Shown here: positions 1 to 7,061 of the stretch, one piece after another
Numbering within the stretch: the first letter of the stretch is position 1
How the letters are laid out: the number at the start of each line of letters is the position of its first letter
Assembly: GCA_031261145.1 (NCBI GenBank)
Contig: JAISJX010000029.1
Coordinates: 1 to 7,725, forward strand
Length of the DNA stretch: 7,725 nt
From: Tannerella sp.
GTDB lineage: Bacteria > Bacteroidota > Bacteroidia > Bacteroidales > Tannerellaceae
Reading direction: 5' to 3'
The notes under the pieces: generated by a model
What the model was told of the DNA's origin: nothing
Seen by the model: only the letters and a program-made list of their open reading frames with translations
Databases searched by the model: none
Program-made: the position numbers and the translations under genes

Positions 1-391
1 CCTGCGAATAGGGCAGGACTCCCGCGCTCATCGCGATGCGTTTGGATAGCGGGAATTGCATGGCGAAATATTCCAGGTTTCCATTGATGTCGTTCTGCGA
101 ATAGTTCGCGTCTTTAAAACTGGAATATTGTATCGTCGCTCCTGCATCAAAAAGGAAAGTCATTGAATCCATCGACGAATACGAAGCAGGATTCATCGGG
201 TTTATCTGCCTGGAACTGCGCAAACCATATCCTATCCCCCCCATGGCGCGTCCGGCCCCGAACGAACGGTCTGCAATGACGCCATAGCCGTATCTTGTAT
301 AGGGCGAATTTGTGCTATTTTGTGCACTCAATGACAACTGAGAGAGTATAAGCGCTCCTGCAATTACCCATATCTTACTTATTTTCAACAT
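1..391 (-). CDS. Outer-membrane beta-barrel-like protein, N-terminal part (runs off left edge)
   Basis: I translated this reading frame by hand: it is open from an ATG at 391 to base 1, giving 130 residues with no stop. Residues 1-23 form a signal peptide: a short basic start (MLKISK), a hydrophobic core (WVIAGALILSQLSL) and a likely cut at LSA/QNS. The mature start carries SPYTRYGYG, then GAGRAMGGIGYGLRSS, INPMNPASYSSMDS and a TFLFDAG strand. This Gly/Tyr-rich pattern with an NPAS motif is typical of a Bacteroidota outer-membrane family resembling OmpP1/FadL barrels; I infer that placement by resemblance only. The start overlaps the end of coaX by 17 bases, so the two are probably translated from one message. 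The barrel itself lies outside the window, so transport or ligand function cannot be judged. Presence of the gene is much surer than its family. Confidence 0.85.
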   Translation of the reverse strand, partial: MLKISKIWVIAGALILSQLSLSAQNSTNSPYTRYGYGVIADRSFGAGRAMGGIGYGLRSSRQINPMNPASYSSMDSMTFLFDAGATIQYSSFKDANYSQNDINGNLEYFAMQFPLSKRIAMSAGVLPYSQ

Positions 392-1106
392 TATATTCTA
401 AAATTCTATTTAATCCAATCAACACTAAATTTATATCTGCAAAGATGGGGTTTTTCAGCCGTCTTTCAAAATAAAAAGAGTGACCACCTGTTAAAAAAAC
501 GAAAATATCCGAATATTTCTCCTTCATTTCGTTTATACAGCCGTCCATTTCATACACAATTCCGTTTACGACGCCGGCCAAAATGGCCGATTCCGTACTT
601 CCGCCCCATATTGGGACATTGTCCTGTTCTTCCACAAACGGCAATTTTCGCGTGAACTGATTCAGCGCCCTGAACCGCATTTTCATTCCCGGCGAAATAT
701 TTCCACCGACGTAAACGCCCGATGCTTCCACTACTTCGTACGTAATCGCCGTGCCCGCATCAATCACCATTACATCGGTTCCCGGACGCAGGTAATTTGC
801 GCCGACCGCAGCGGCAATCCGGTCTTTTCCCAATGTTTTCGGCTTCCGGTAGCAAACCGTAACCGGCAAAGGTACGTTTTCATCTAAAAAAATGAAGTAC
901 GGTAACCGGTCATTCAAGAAATCAATCCATTCCTTTTCCACATCCACCACCGATGACATAATGCCCCTCTCCAGTGGATATTGTTCCAGTAAAGGAAGCA
1001 ACTCCGTCTTCCCAAAGTCCTTATACACAGAAGAAACAACTATATTTCCACACTCAAATACAGCTACTTTAACCGCCGTATTTCCTTGTTCAATAATCAG
1101 ATTCAA
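375..1106 (-). CDS. coaX: Type III pantothenate kinase (CoaX)
   Basis: This cytoplasmic enzyme phosphorylates pantothenate with ATP, the first step of coenzyme A synthesis. Family motifs are visible, numbered from the TTG start: the phosphate-binding EQGNT at 6-10, GKDR at 93-96 (pantothenate-site motif), DAGTAIT at 116-122, GGNISPG at 134-140 and TGG at 206-208. The first motif normally begins with Asp; here it is Glu. With the TTG at 1106 read as Met the protein starts MNLIIEQGNT and has 243 residues, close to the family's usual size. An in-frame ATG at 1148 would add 14 residues (MILRSFVSRFKNKV), and the open frame goes back to 1283, overlapping the upstream gene. I prefer TTG because a promoter-like TTCCTTTG at 1130-1137 would start transcription downstream of 1148, and an AAGG lies just before the TTG. 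The function is firm; the start is less so. Confidence 0.93.
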   Translation of the reverse strand: MNLIIEQGNTAVKVAVFECGNIVVSSVYKDFGKTELLPLLEQYPLERGIMSSVVDVEKEWIDFLNDRLPYFIFLDENVPLPVTVCYRKPKTLGKDRIAAAVGANYLRPGTDVMVIDAGTAITYEVVEASGVYVGGNISPGMKMRFRALNQFTRKLPFVEEQDNVPIWGGSTESAILAGVVNGIVYEMDGCINEMKEKYSDIFVFLTGGHSFYFERRLKNPIFADINLVLIGLNRILEYNVENK

Positions 1107-1129
1107 AACCTTATTTTTAAAACGCGAGA

Positions 1130-1137
1130 CAAAGGAA
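1130..1137 (-). promoter_or_regulatory. Probable Bacteroidota -7 promoter element for coaX
   Basis: On the minus strand this reads TTCCTTTG followed by TC, matching the TAnnTTTG element at all but the second position. It sits 24 bases before the TTG start of coaX in the 124-base gap after the MBOAT gene. No good -33 TTG is seen at the usual distance, only a T-rich stretch around 1151-1157. It would give a leader of about 15-20 bases and would place the ATG at 1148 outside the message. Confidence 0.4.
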
Positions 1138-1230
1138 CGCAAAATCATTGAAAAAACATACGTTTTAATATTTTTTCTTTTTTGAGAGGGGATGTTTGTT
1201 ACTTTATGAAAATTAAAATAAACGCTTCCC

Positions 1231-2766
1231 TCAGAATTGAAAATAGATAAACGGCTGAATGTCGCTGCTCTTGATTTGCACAATAAAATAGATTAACACA
1301 ATCGTTACGAGGGCTTTCAGAACTAAGGGTAAAGAGATAAATTGATTTTTGAAATAATTTTCGATTTTACCGGGCATGAAGTGCAACAGATAACCTGTAA
1401 ATATGAAAATAAACACCAGCTTGTAGCCGCTCAACATTTGTAAAAATACCTGCGGTTGAAAGTTCAGAAATATTTGTGCCAGAACTGTTTTGCAATCACC
1501 CAATGACGGGTTACGGAAGAATATCCAGGCAAACATCACAAAATGAAAGGTGATGACCACACCCATTACATGGCGCAGACTGCCGGTCGGCGCGACGTCG
1601 TTTTTCCCGCGTCCGAGTATGAGCCGCAGAAATTTATGTGCGGCAAGCGCCAAGCCGTGTAATGCGCCCCAAATGATAAAATTCCAGTTTGCGCCGTGCC
1701 ATAGTCCGCCAAGCACCATGGTTATAAACAGATTAATATAGGTACGAACCCGCCCTTTCCGGTTGCCGCCCAGCGAGATATAAAGATAGTCGCGCAACCA
1801 GGTTGATAACGAGATATGCCAGCGTCGCCAAAACTCCTGAATAGTAGCTGATTTGTAGGGGGAATTGAAATTTATATTGAACCGGTAACCCAAGAGCAAC
1901 GCAATGCCAATCGCCATATCGCTGTACCCCGAAAAGTCGCAATATATCTGAAGACCATAGCCATACACGCCGAAAAGATTCTCTATGCCGGAATACAGGG
2001 ATGGATTGTCAAATATCCTGTCCACAAAATTCAAGCCGATATAGTCGGAGATGATGGCTTTTTTGAATAATCCGCAAATAATAAGGTAAATACCGTTATT
2101 CATCATCTCGCTGGTGACGACCAGCGGCTGACGAATCTGCGAAATAAAATCGCGGGCGCGAACGATGGGGCCGGCGACTAACGGCGGAAAAAACGAAATG
2201 TAAAAGGCATAGTCCAACAGATGTGTCAGGGGTTTGATATTTCCCCTGTAAACATCAATGGTATAGCTTAATGACTGGAATGTGAAAAACGAAATGCCGA
2301 TAGGCAGGAAAATATCTGCGGGCTGAAAATTGCCGTGCGTGAGGGATGCCAAAGTGAGGCCGAAAAAGTTGAAATACTTAAAGTAAAAAAGCAATCCAAG
2401 CCCGATGCACAGGCTTTCGGCAAGTAACATTTTGCGTACCCACTCCACTTTCGCCTGAGCGATGAAACGGGCTAACATAAAATCGCTTACCGTAATCACA
2501 CCCAACAAAAAAAAGAAAAATCCGCTGCTTTTATAATAAAAATAATAGGAGAAAAGCGTCACAAAAATCAGCCGTGGAACGGTCGTTTTATGCAACGCAC
2601 CATAAACCATTATAAAAGCGAGAAACAGAAACAGGAAGAAACCGCTGTTAAAAATCATCGGCTCGTCTGCATGATAGGCGAACAGCGACAGCAGTTTATC
2701 CAGGTCAAAGCCCAGATAATGAAACAATCCCCTTATATTATTGAGAAACGTATCCATTAAATCCAT
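1231..2766 (-). CDS. MBOAT-family membrane O-acyltransferase (AlgI/DltB/PatA-like)
   Basis: This is a 511-residue polytopic inner-membrane protein, a normal length for the AlgI-like branch of MBOAT. Hydrophobic segments run through nearly the whole chain (about 40-75, 82-100, 115-135, 150-170, 185-200, 225-240, 265-295, 342-375, 400-418, 445-462, 480-498). Conserved stretches are LPIGISFFTFQSLSY at 154-168, FFPPLVAGPIVR at 192-203, YCDFSGYSDMAIG at 275-287, EFWRRWHISLSTWLRDYLY at 311-329 (His317) and GLWHGANWNFIIWG at 354-367. His357 of the WHG motif is the invariant catalytic histidine of the family. Such proteins pass acyl groups, usually acetyl, to extracytoplasmic acceptors with an SGNH partner. 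Two SGNH genes lie directly upstream, with a 29-base overlap into this one, so the pairing is well supported. The acceptor glycan is unknown. Met4 (base 2757) is an alternative start. Confidence 0.95.
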   Translation of the reverse strand: MDLMDTFLNNIRGLFHYLGFDLDKLLSLFAYHADEPMIFNSGFFLFLFLAFIMVYGALHKTTVPRLIFVTLFSYYFYYKSSGFFFFLLGVITVSDFMLARFIAQAKVEWVRKMLLAESLCIGLGLLFYFKYFNFFGLTLASLTHGNFQPADIFLPIGISFFTFQSLSYTIDVYRGNIKPLTHLLDYAFYISFFPPLVAGPIVRARDFISQIRQPLVVTSEMMNNGIYLIICGLFKKAIISDYIGLNFVDRIFDNPSLYSGIENLFGVYGYGLQIYCDFSGYSDMAIGIALLLGYRFNINFNSPYKSATIQEFWRRWHISLSTWLRDYLYISLGGNRKGRVRTYINLFITMVLGGLWHGANWNFIIWGALHGLALAAHKFLRLILGRGKNDVAPTGSLRHVMGVVITFHFVMFAWIFFRNPSLGDCKTVLAQIFLNFQPQVFLQMLSGYKLVFIFIFTGYLLHFMPGKIENYFKNQFISLPLVLKALVTIVLIYFIVQIKSSDIQPFIYFQF

Positions 2767-3709
2767 TGATTAAAGCGTCATAAAGCAAATATCCCTGAAT
2801 GCGGTAACCGTCTTTCAGGAAATGGATTTTATCCACCTTGAAAAGGTTGCCGTTCAACCAGTTCTTGCAGGCATATTCGTCGCCGCCCATAATATGATAC
2901 AAATCCCAGCAAGCGGCATGATGGTCTGCTGCAAAACGGATTATGGTCGCCGTCACCTCTTCCGTCTTCTTATTTTCGTCCACGGATATTATTTTGCGGT
3001 TCGCACGTCGGCGGGCTTTGGTATAGACCGTTTTGAACGACCCCGGCGGCGTGGTGTAGAGAATGACCGCATGATGGCAGGTATCCGTCAATGCCGAAAA
3101 AAGCGACTCCATCATATTATAATGTATGTCCGGATCATACCGGTTAAAACTCTCGTTCGTCCCAAGCGAAATGATTATCAAATCGGGCAGTAAATCGCTG
3201 ATTGTTTTCAGGTAATCTTTTTCCAAAAAAGTCCTGCTTGTTGCGCCGTTAATCCCGACGCACTGGCAAACCACTCCGGGCGAACCGTTTTCGGGAACAA
3301 TCCCTTTGCTTTTATATCCCTTGATATATTCATCGGACGCGCTGCCGAACATCTCCGCCAGATACGAATGAAGTACAGGCGTAATCTCGTGACTGCGAAC
3401 GTGCGAATCGCCGATATGAACGACGCGGACAACCGGGCGGGGCATCGAATCAACGTCCTCATGCAGTGCGTTCAGTTTTTCAAAAAACGGGGATAATGCG
3501 TGTGACGAATCGGCTATTACATTCGGGCGCATCTCCGAAAAGGGTGAAAGCAAGGTGGATATTGCGACAAGCGCCTCCGTGCTGTCTTCCGCCGCAACCT
3601 GCAACGAGTCAACCTGAGTTTGCGCCGAGTCAATCTGAGCCTGCGCCGGATGGAAGCCGATAATGTTCAGTATCGAAAAGAGAATCAAGATTCGCTTCGG
3701 GCTATTCAT
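2738..3709 (-). CDS. Secreted SGNH/GDSL-family hydrolase or acyltransferase
   Basis: A 323-residue protein with a signal peptide (MNSPKRILILFSILNIIGF, likely cut after AQA at residue 24) and a polar linker of about 65 residues. The SGNH fold then shows all four blocks in standard order: GDSH at 100-103 with nucleophile Ser102, the Gly block GINGATS at 153-159, GTNE at 183-186 with Asn185, and DKIH at 293-296 supplying Asp293 and His296. The catalytic set is therefore complete. I start at 3709 because this ATG sits inside ATGAATAG, overlapping the stop of the gene before by 8 bases, and opens directly into the signal peptide. The longer frame to 3775 adds 22 polar residues in front of it. Placed between another SGNH gene and an MBOAT gene, it probably works in the periplasm transferring or removing acyl groups on a glycan. 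Hydrolase and transferase cannot be told apart from sequence. Confidence 0.9.
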   Translation of the reverse strand: MNSPKRILILFSILNIIGFHPAQAQIDSAQTQVDSLQVAAEDSTEALVAISTLLSPFSEMRPNVIADSSHALSPFFEKLNALHEDVDSMPRPVVRVVHIGDSHVRSHEITPVLHSYLAEMFGSASDEYIKGYKSKGIVPENGSPGVVCQCVGINGATSRTFLEKDYLKTISDLLPDLIIISLGTNESFNRYDPDIHYNMMESLFSALTDTCHHAVILYTTPPGSFKTVYTKARRRANRKIISVDENKKTEEVTATIIRFAADHHAACWDLYHIMGGDEYACKNWLNGNLFKVDKIHFLKDGYRIQGYLLYDALINGFNGYVSQ

Positions 3710-5084
3710 GACGGTTTTTCCTTTCCATGTATTTTTCTTTTCCATATTCAAACGCCTCAAACAGGTGTCCGGCAATGGTTTCCCCGCCTCTCACGTTGAT
3801 ATGGGTATAATCCAGATTTGCTTTGGACGGTTTCGATTTGACATATCCGGCTATCCCGCCGTCGAGCGACATGGCGTCTATCAGACTCCAGAAGGCGATT
3901 TCATTTTCGGCGGCAACGGATTGTTGCACAGCCGACAGATTCATCACGCCCGGCATGGTCACCATCCCGCCGTCACTTTTCATCGCCCTGTCGCCAACGC
4001 CCACCAACAGGAAATCGGCCTTTGCGAAATTAGCCCGTAGATAGGCGAGCACCTCCGACATGGATTTTTTATAGGTGTCATACTTTTTTCCGTTTGTCGT
4101 GGCGACATTCAAGCCGTATTGCAAGATGACCAGATCGTAGTGCAGAAGACTGTCGAAGTCGCAGATCGTTTTTGCGGGAATGCTTTTCAGCGCGACGCCC
4201 GACGTGCCCCGGACGGAGAAATTATCAACAATAACGCCCGATTGTTTCTCATCCATCGACACGCCAAAAAAGCGCGTGTTTGTTCCCGGATCATCAACCG
4301 TAATCCGTATGTTTGCGATTTCGCCCTCGACTGTAATCTGTTGGATATCGGGACTGCCTTGAATCGTATATTGTTCCCTGATTTTTTTATTGACCGTTGT
4401 CGTGAATTTCAGATTGCCGTCCGTAATGAAGTAAAAAGAGGCGACGGAGCAGGTATCCGCTTTTCTTCCGTCCGACGAACGGCAGGCAAATGTGGCCGTG
4501 GCTCCTGCGTGTGGAATGAAATAATGTCCCGAAATGCCTTGTTTGCTGCGGAAAAAAAGGCTGTCCGTAATGCAATGTTCGCTCCAGCCGCCTGCATAAC
4601 TGCTTACGGTTATCCGAAAACCCGATGTGACCGTATGAATGGGGACAAATCCGACGCCTTTGCCGCCGTATTGCTCATGAAATAAGTCGCGTAACGAGCA
4701 AGTGAGTAAATCGCCTTCGATAAACGAATCGCCAAAATAGGCGATCCGCACAGGCCGGTTATTTTCTGCCAGTGCTTCATAAAAGTGACTCAAAGCATTG
4801 TGTTGAACCGAATAATCGTTGATGCAAACAATGCCTTCCTTGCAGGTATCCGGTTCGATAGCAGGAATCACAGCCTCCACGTCCTCCGAATCCGCCTCTT
4901 CCTCCGGACTGTCCTCCATATCAAGCGCCGGCGTCGGATCCGTTTCCACTCGAATATCGGCCAGCATATCCGCTTTCCGAAATTCAAATCCGAAAACATC
5001 AAACGCCGGAATCAACATAAGAGCCATGGCCCCGGCAACAATAATCAAGGTAAATATCAATACTTTATATAGCTTATCATTCAT
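3702..5084 (-). CDS. Membrane-anchored SGNH/GDSL-family protein with beta-rich insertion
   Basis: A 460-residue protein. Residues 7-30 form one hydrophobic N-terminal anchor without a convincing cut site. An acidic linker follows (about 48-75, including EEEADSED). The SGNH domain starts with YFGDSF at 116-121 (Ser120), the Gly block is RGTSG at 292-296, the Asn block QYGLN at 322-326 (Asn326), and DYTH at 425-428 supplies Asp425 and His428. About 170 residues separate the first two blocks; this insertion is rich in strand-like alternating stretches (such as SFYFITDG, NLKFTTTV, NIRITV) and may be a carbohydrate-binding-like sandwich, as known for the peptidoglycan esterase Ape1. That comparison is inference. 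I use the ATG at 5084; an in-frame TTG at 5105 overlaps the promoter's -7 element. First gene of the MBOAT operon, probably facing the periplasm. Confidence 0.9.
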   Translation of the reverse strand: MNDKLYKVLIFTLIIVAGAMALMLIPAFDVFGFEFRKADMLADIRVETDPTPALDMEDSPEEEADSEDVEAVIPAIEPDTCKEGIVCINDYSVQHNALSHFYEALAENNRPVRIAYFGDSFIEGDLLTCSLRDLFHEQYGGKGVGFVPIHTVTSGFRITVSSYAGGWSEHCITDSLFFRSKQGISGHYFIPHAGATATFACRSSDGRKADTCSVASFYFITDGNLKFTTTVNKKIREQYTIQGSPDIQQITVEGEIANIRITVDDPGTNTRFFGVSMDEKQSGVIVDNFSVRGTSGVALKSIPAKTICDFDSLLHYDLVILQYGLNVATTNGKKYDTYKKSMSEVLAYLRANFAKADFLLVGVGDRAMKSDGGMVTMPGVMNLSAVQQSVAAENEIAFWSLIDAMSLDGGIAGYVKSKPSKANLDYTHINVRGGETIAGHLFEAFEYGKEKYMERKNRHE

Positions 5085-5102
5085 TTTTTCGGTAAAATTG
5101 CA

Positions 5103-5110
5103 CAAAGGTA
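5103..5110 (-). promoter_or_regulatory. Bacteroidota -7 promoter element for the SGNH-MBOAT operon
   Basis: Minus-strand TACCTTTG followed by TG matches TAnnTTTG exactly, 18 bases before the ATG at 5084. The expected -33 position (around 5129-5135) falls inside the heptamer array at 5120-5147, where no clean TTTG is present. It implies a very short leader and rules out the TTG at 5105 as a start. Confidence 0.65.
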
Positions 5111-5119
5111 GTATTTTAA

Positions 5120-5147
5120 TTGAGAATTGAGAATGGGGAATGGAGAA
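5120..5147. repeat. Heptanucleotide tandem repeat, four units
   Basis: Four consecutive 7-base units read TTGAGAA, TTGAGAA, TGGGGAA and TGGAGAA, consensus TKGRGAA. The first two are identical and the others differ at one or two positions. The array lies between two divergent promoters, covering the likely -33 region of the leftward one. Short heptamer arrays of this flavour are, to my recollection, frequent between genes in Bacteroidota; their function is not known to me. Confidence 0.75.
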
Positions 5148-5208
5148 TTTTTTGTGTAACCGGTTGAATTTATTTGTTGAATTTCAAATATATTTGTCGG
5201 TCTATTCA

Positions 5209-5239
5209 TTGGATAAATGGAAATAAATTCTTTTCTTTG
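5209..5239 (+). promoter_or_regulatory. Probable promoter of the TPR regulator gene (-33 TTG, -7 TTTCTTTG)
   Basis: TTG at 5209-5211 and TTTCTTTG at 5232-5239 are 20 bases apart, fitting the Bacteroidota -33/-7 arrangement; only the second base of the -7 element is off. Transcription would start around 5243-5246, leaving about 15 bases before the ATG at 5261 but only 3-6 before the ATG at 5249, which favours 5261 as the start. Confidence 0.5.
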
Positions 5240-5260
5240 CAATGATATATGTGTTGTCTT

Positions 5261-6991
5261 ATGAAAATAAAAGTATTTTTAATTACAATGTTTGTATGGG
5301 GATTCTCATCCTGTATGGATGACAAAGATTCTCAAGCGCTTCTTTCACAAGTGGAACAATGTATGAACGAACAGCCGGACAGAGCCTTACGAATCTTGGA
5401 GGATTCTATTCGGATAACGAAGCTATCCGAACGGCAACGTGCAGACTACGCTATTTTTCTGACACAGGCTAAGGACAAAAACTATGTTTCGCATACTTCC
5501 GATTCGCTTATACAGACAGACGTCAGTTACTATGAGAAACGTAAAAACCCGGAACGATTGATGCTCTCTTATTATTATGCCGGACGAGTTTCACAGGATT
5601 TGGGAGATGCCCTGAAAGCACAGGATTATTATTTGAAAGCCTTAGACATTGATACACATTCTGCCGATTATGCCCTCTTAGCCCGTATCTGCAGCAATCT
5701 GGGAATGTTATATACTTACCAGGACGTTTTTAATGAGGCAATGCCTCCTTTGAAAAAAGCCCTCTTTTATTTGGAACAATTGGGTGATACAATTTCGCAA
5801 TCATTTGTATTACAGGATATAGGAAGGACGTATTCTAAAATGGACAGCATTGACCTTGCTATTCAGTACTACGAACGCGCTCTACAATACGCCATTCCAA
5901 TAAACCGCCCCGGCATACTCAATGAAATGGGGTATTTATTCATTGAAAAGAAATCGTATGAACGCGCCCGTCCACTTATAGAAGAAGCTCTGCAGCAGGT
6001 ATCATCAACCGATTATGCGACAGTCTGTCTGGTGTTGGGCCATTTGTTTGTAGAAACAGAAGAGCCGGATTCCGCCCGGTTTTACCTGCAAAAAAGTATA
6101 GGAGGTTCTCGATTGGCGACACGTTCTGCCGGATATTATCGTCTTTATGAAATCGCAAAAAAAGAGGAGAAATGGAAGGAGTGTGTCCAATTTCAAGAAT
6201 TATACAACGTTTTACGTGATTCGCTTTATAATCAGAAAAATACGGAATCTATCCGTAGAAACCAGTCATTATACGATTATCATCAAGTAGAATATGAACG
6301 AAATAAAGCAATCATAAGTAAAACTGTTTCTGAACGGAATAACGCATGGCTGGGCATATCAGTGATTCTTTTAGCCGGAAGTTTGGGCATATTCTACTTC
6401 GACATGCGTAAAAAGAAAAAAGAGTGGAAATTAAAAGAAATGTTACGTTCAAGGTTAAGCGACAAACAAATACAGGAAAGCAAACAGCAGATAGACAAAG
6501 ATTGTCAACGTATCAGCGAATTAGAAACCGAGTTAAAAAAACATACAACCGAAAGAGAACGGTTCCTGGAAGAAAAAGAAAATCTTGAATTAAAAGTGGA
6601 GCAAAACATGATTATGCTGAAAAAACAAGAATCCTTGGATCTGAAATTTTCAAATTCAAAAATCTATATCCGGTTGCAAGAAAAAAAGATTGAAGAAAAG
6701 TTCTCCAATGATGAAAAAAAGGAACTAATTGATACGATTGATGATTTATGGCCCGATTTTAAAATCATGTTTAAAGCATTATATTCAGAAATATCTAATG
6801 AAGACCTCTATATGTGTTATTTGCTTAAAGCCAATTTAACGCTGATACACATTGGCAGTATAATGAATAAAGCGACAAGTACCATAGGAATGAAACGGAA
6901 ACGTTTAGCACAAAAAATACTGGGGGAACACGCTGTTCCGGAAGATTTGGATAAACTGATTTCTTCACCTAAAACAATAGTAACAGAATAG
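5261..6991 (+). CDS. TPR-repeat, membrane-spanning, helix-turn-helix-type putative regulator
   Basis: A 576-residue protein in distinct blocks. Residues 1-18 form a lipoprotein-like signal (MKIKVFLITM then FVWGFSSC; Cys18 the possible lipid site, with a loose lipobox). Helical TPR-type repeats run from about 25 to 325, clearest at 100-132, 140-170, 180-212 and 217-247. One hydrophobic segment at 362-380 is followed by DMRKKKKEWK, a positive-inside signal, and a charged coiled coil at about 384-460. The end (about 510-555, NEDLYMCYLLKANLTLIHIG then SIMNKATSTIGMKRKRLAQK) resembles a LuxR- or sigma-region-4-like helix-turn-helix. Similar Bacteroidota proteins are thought to be membrane-bound regulators sensing through periplasmic TPRs; DNA binding here is inference. 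An ATG at 5249 would add MCCL; I prefer 5261 from promoter spacing and signal shape. It may control the lipoprotein gene downstream, but the 421-base gap and separate promoter argue against one operon. Confidence 0.88.
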   Translation: MKIKVFLITMFVWGFSSCMDDKDSQALLSQVEQCMNEQPDRALRILEDSIRITKLSERQRADYAIFLTQAKDKNYVSHTSDSLIQTDVSYYEKRKNPERLMLSYYYAGRVSQDLGDALKAQDYYLKALDIDTHSADYALLARICSNLGMLYTYQDVFNEAMPPLKKALFYLEQLGDTISQSFVLQDIGRTYSKMDSIDLAIQYYERALQYAIPINRPGILNEMGYLFIEKKSYERARPLIEEALQQVSSTDYATVCLVLGHLFVETEEPDSARFYLQKSIGGSRLATRSAGYYRLYEIAKKEEKWKECVQFQELYNVLRDSLYNQKNTESIRRNQSLYDYHQVEYERNKAIISKTVSERNNAWLGISVILLAGSLGIFYFDMRKKKKEWKLKEMLRSRLSDKQIQESKQQIDKDCQRISELETELKKHTTERERFLEEKENLELKVEQNMIMLKKQESLDLKFSNSKIYIRLQEKKIEEKFSNDEKKELIDTIDDLWPDFKIMFKALYSEISNEDLYMCYLLKANLTLIHIGSIMNKATSTIGMKRKRLAQKILGEHAVPEDLDKLISSPKTIVTE

Positions 6992-7009
6992 TTTTGGAGA
7001 TTTGGATAT

Positions 7010-7030
7010 TTAGCTGTTAGTCATTAGCTG
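7010..7030. repeat. Heptanucleotide tandem repeat, three units
   Basis: Three 7-base units, TTAGCTG, TTAGTCA and TTAGCTG, lie directly next to each other 18 bases after the TPR gene's stop. First and third are identical. The period equals that of the array at 5120-5147, though the unit sequence differs. The middle unit recurs inverted as TGACTAA at 7264-7270. Confidence 0.6.
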
Positions 7031-7061
7031 CTGCTATTTATAGCAAATTTAGGGTGCATTT

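Noticed and set aside
892..1185. 97-codon plus-strand open frame antisense to the start of coaX
   Set aside because: The Ser/Thr-rich translation is a by-product of the coaX coding frame.
1107..1283. Upstream extension of coaX to 1283
   Set aside because: It would overlap the MBOAT gene's end by 53 bases, adds residues absent from the family's usual length, and crosses an AT-rich promoter-like gap.
1733..1942. 69-codon minus-strand open frame inside the MBOAT gene
   Set aside because: It is a frame-shifted reading of the MBOAT gene, whose main frame continues intact with conserved motifs through the same bases.
2822..3193. 123-codon plus-strand open frame antisense to the second SGNH gene
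   Set aside because: It is a shadow of the coding frame, with no promoter-like element in front and no recognisable protein features.
3710..3775. 22-residue upstream extension of the second SGNH protein
   Set aside because: It would bury the signal peptide behind polar residues, while the ATG at 3709 overlaps the upstream stop in a typical coupled arrangement.
3663..4040. 125-codon plus-strand open frame across the junction of the two SGNH genes
   Set aside because: It is antisense to two well-supported overlapping genes and its translation resembles no family I know.
4119..4685. 188-codon plus-strand open frame antisense to the first SGNH gene
   Set aside because: It lies wholly inside a gene with an intact catalytic set. 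Its translation shows no recognisable domain or signal, and the higher GC content here makes long antisense frames likely by chance.
5085..5105. TTG start for the first SGNH gene at 5105
   Set aside because: The TTG is part of the TACCTTTG promoter element, so it would not be in the transcript, and the ATG at 5084 opens directly into the membrane anchor.
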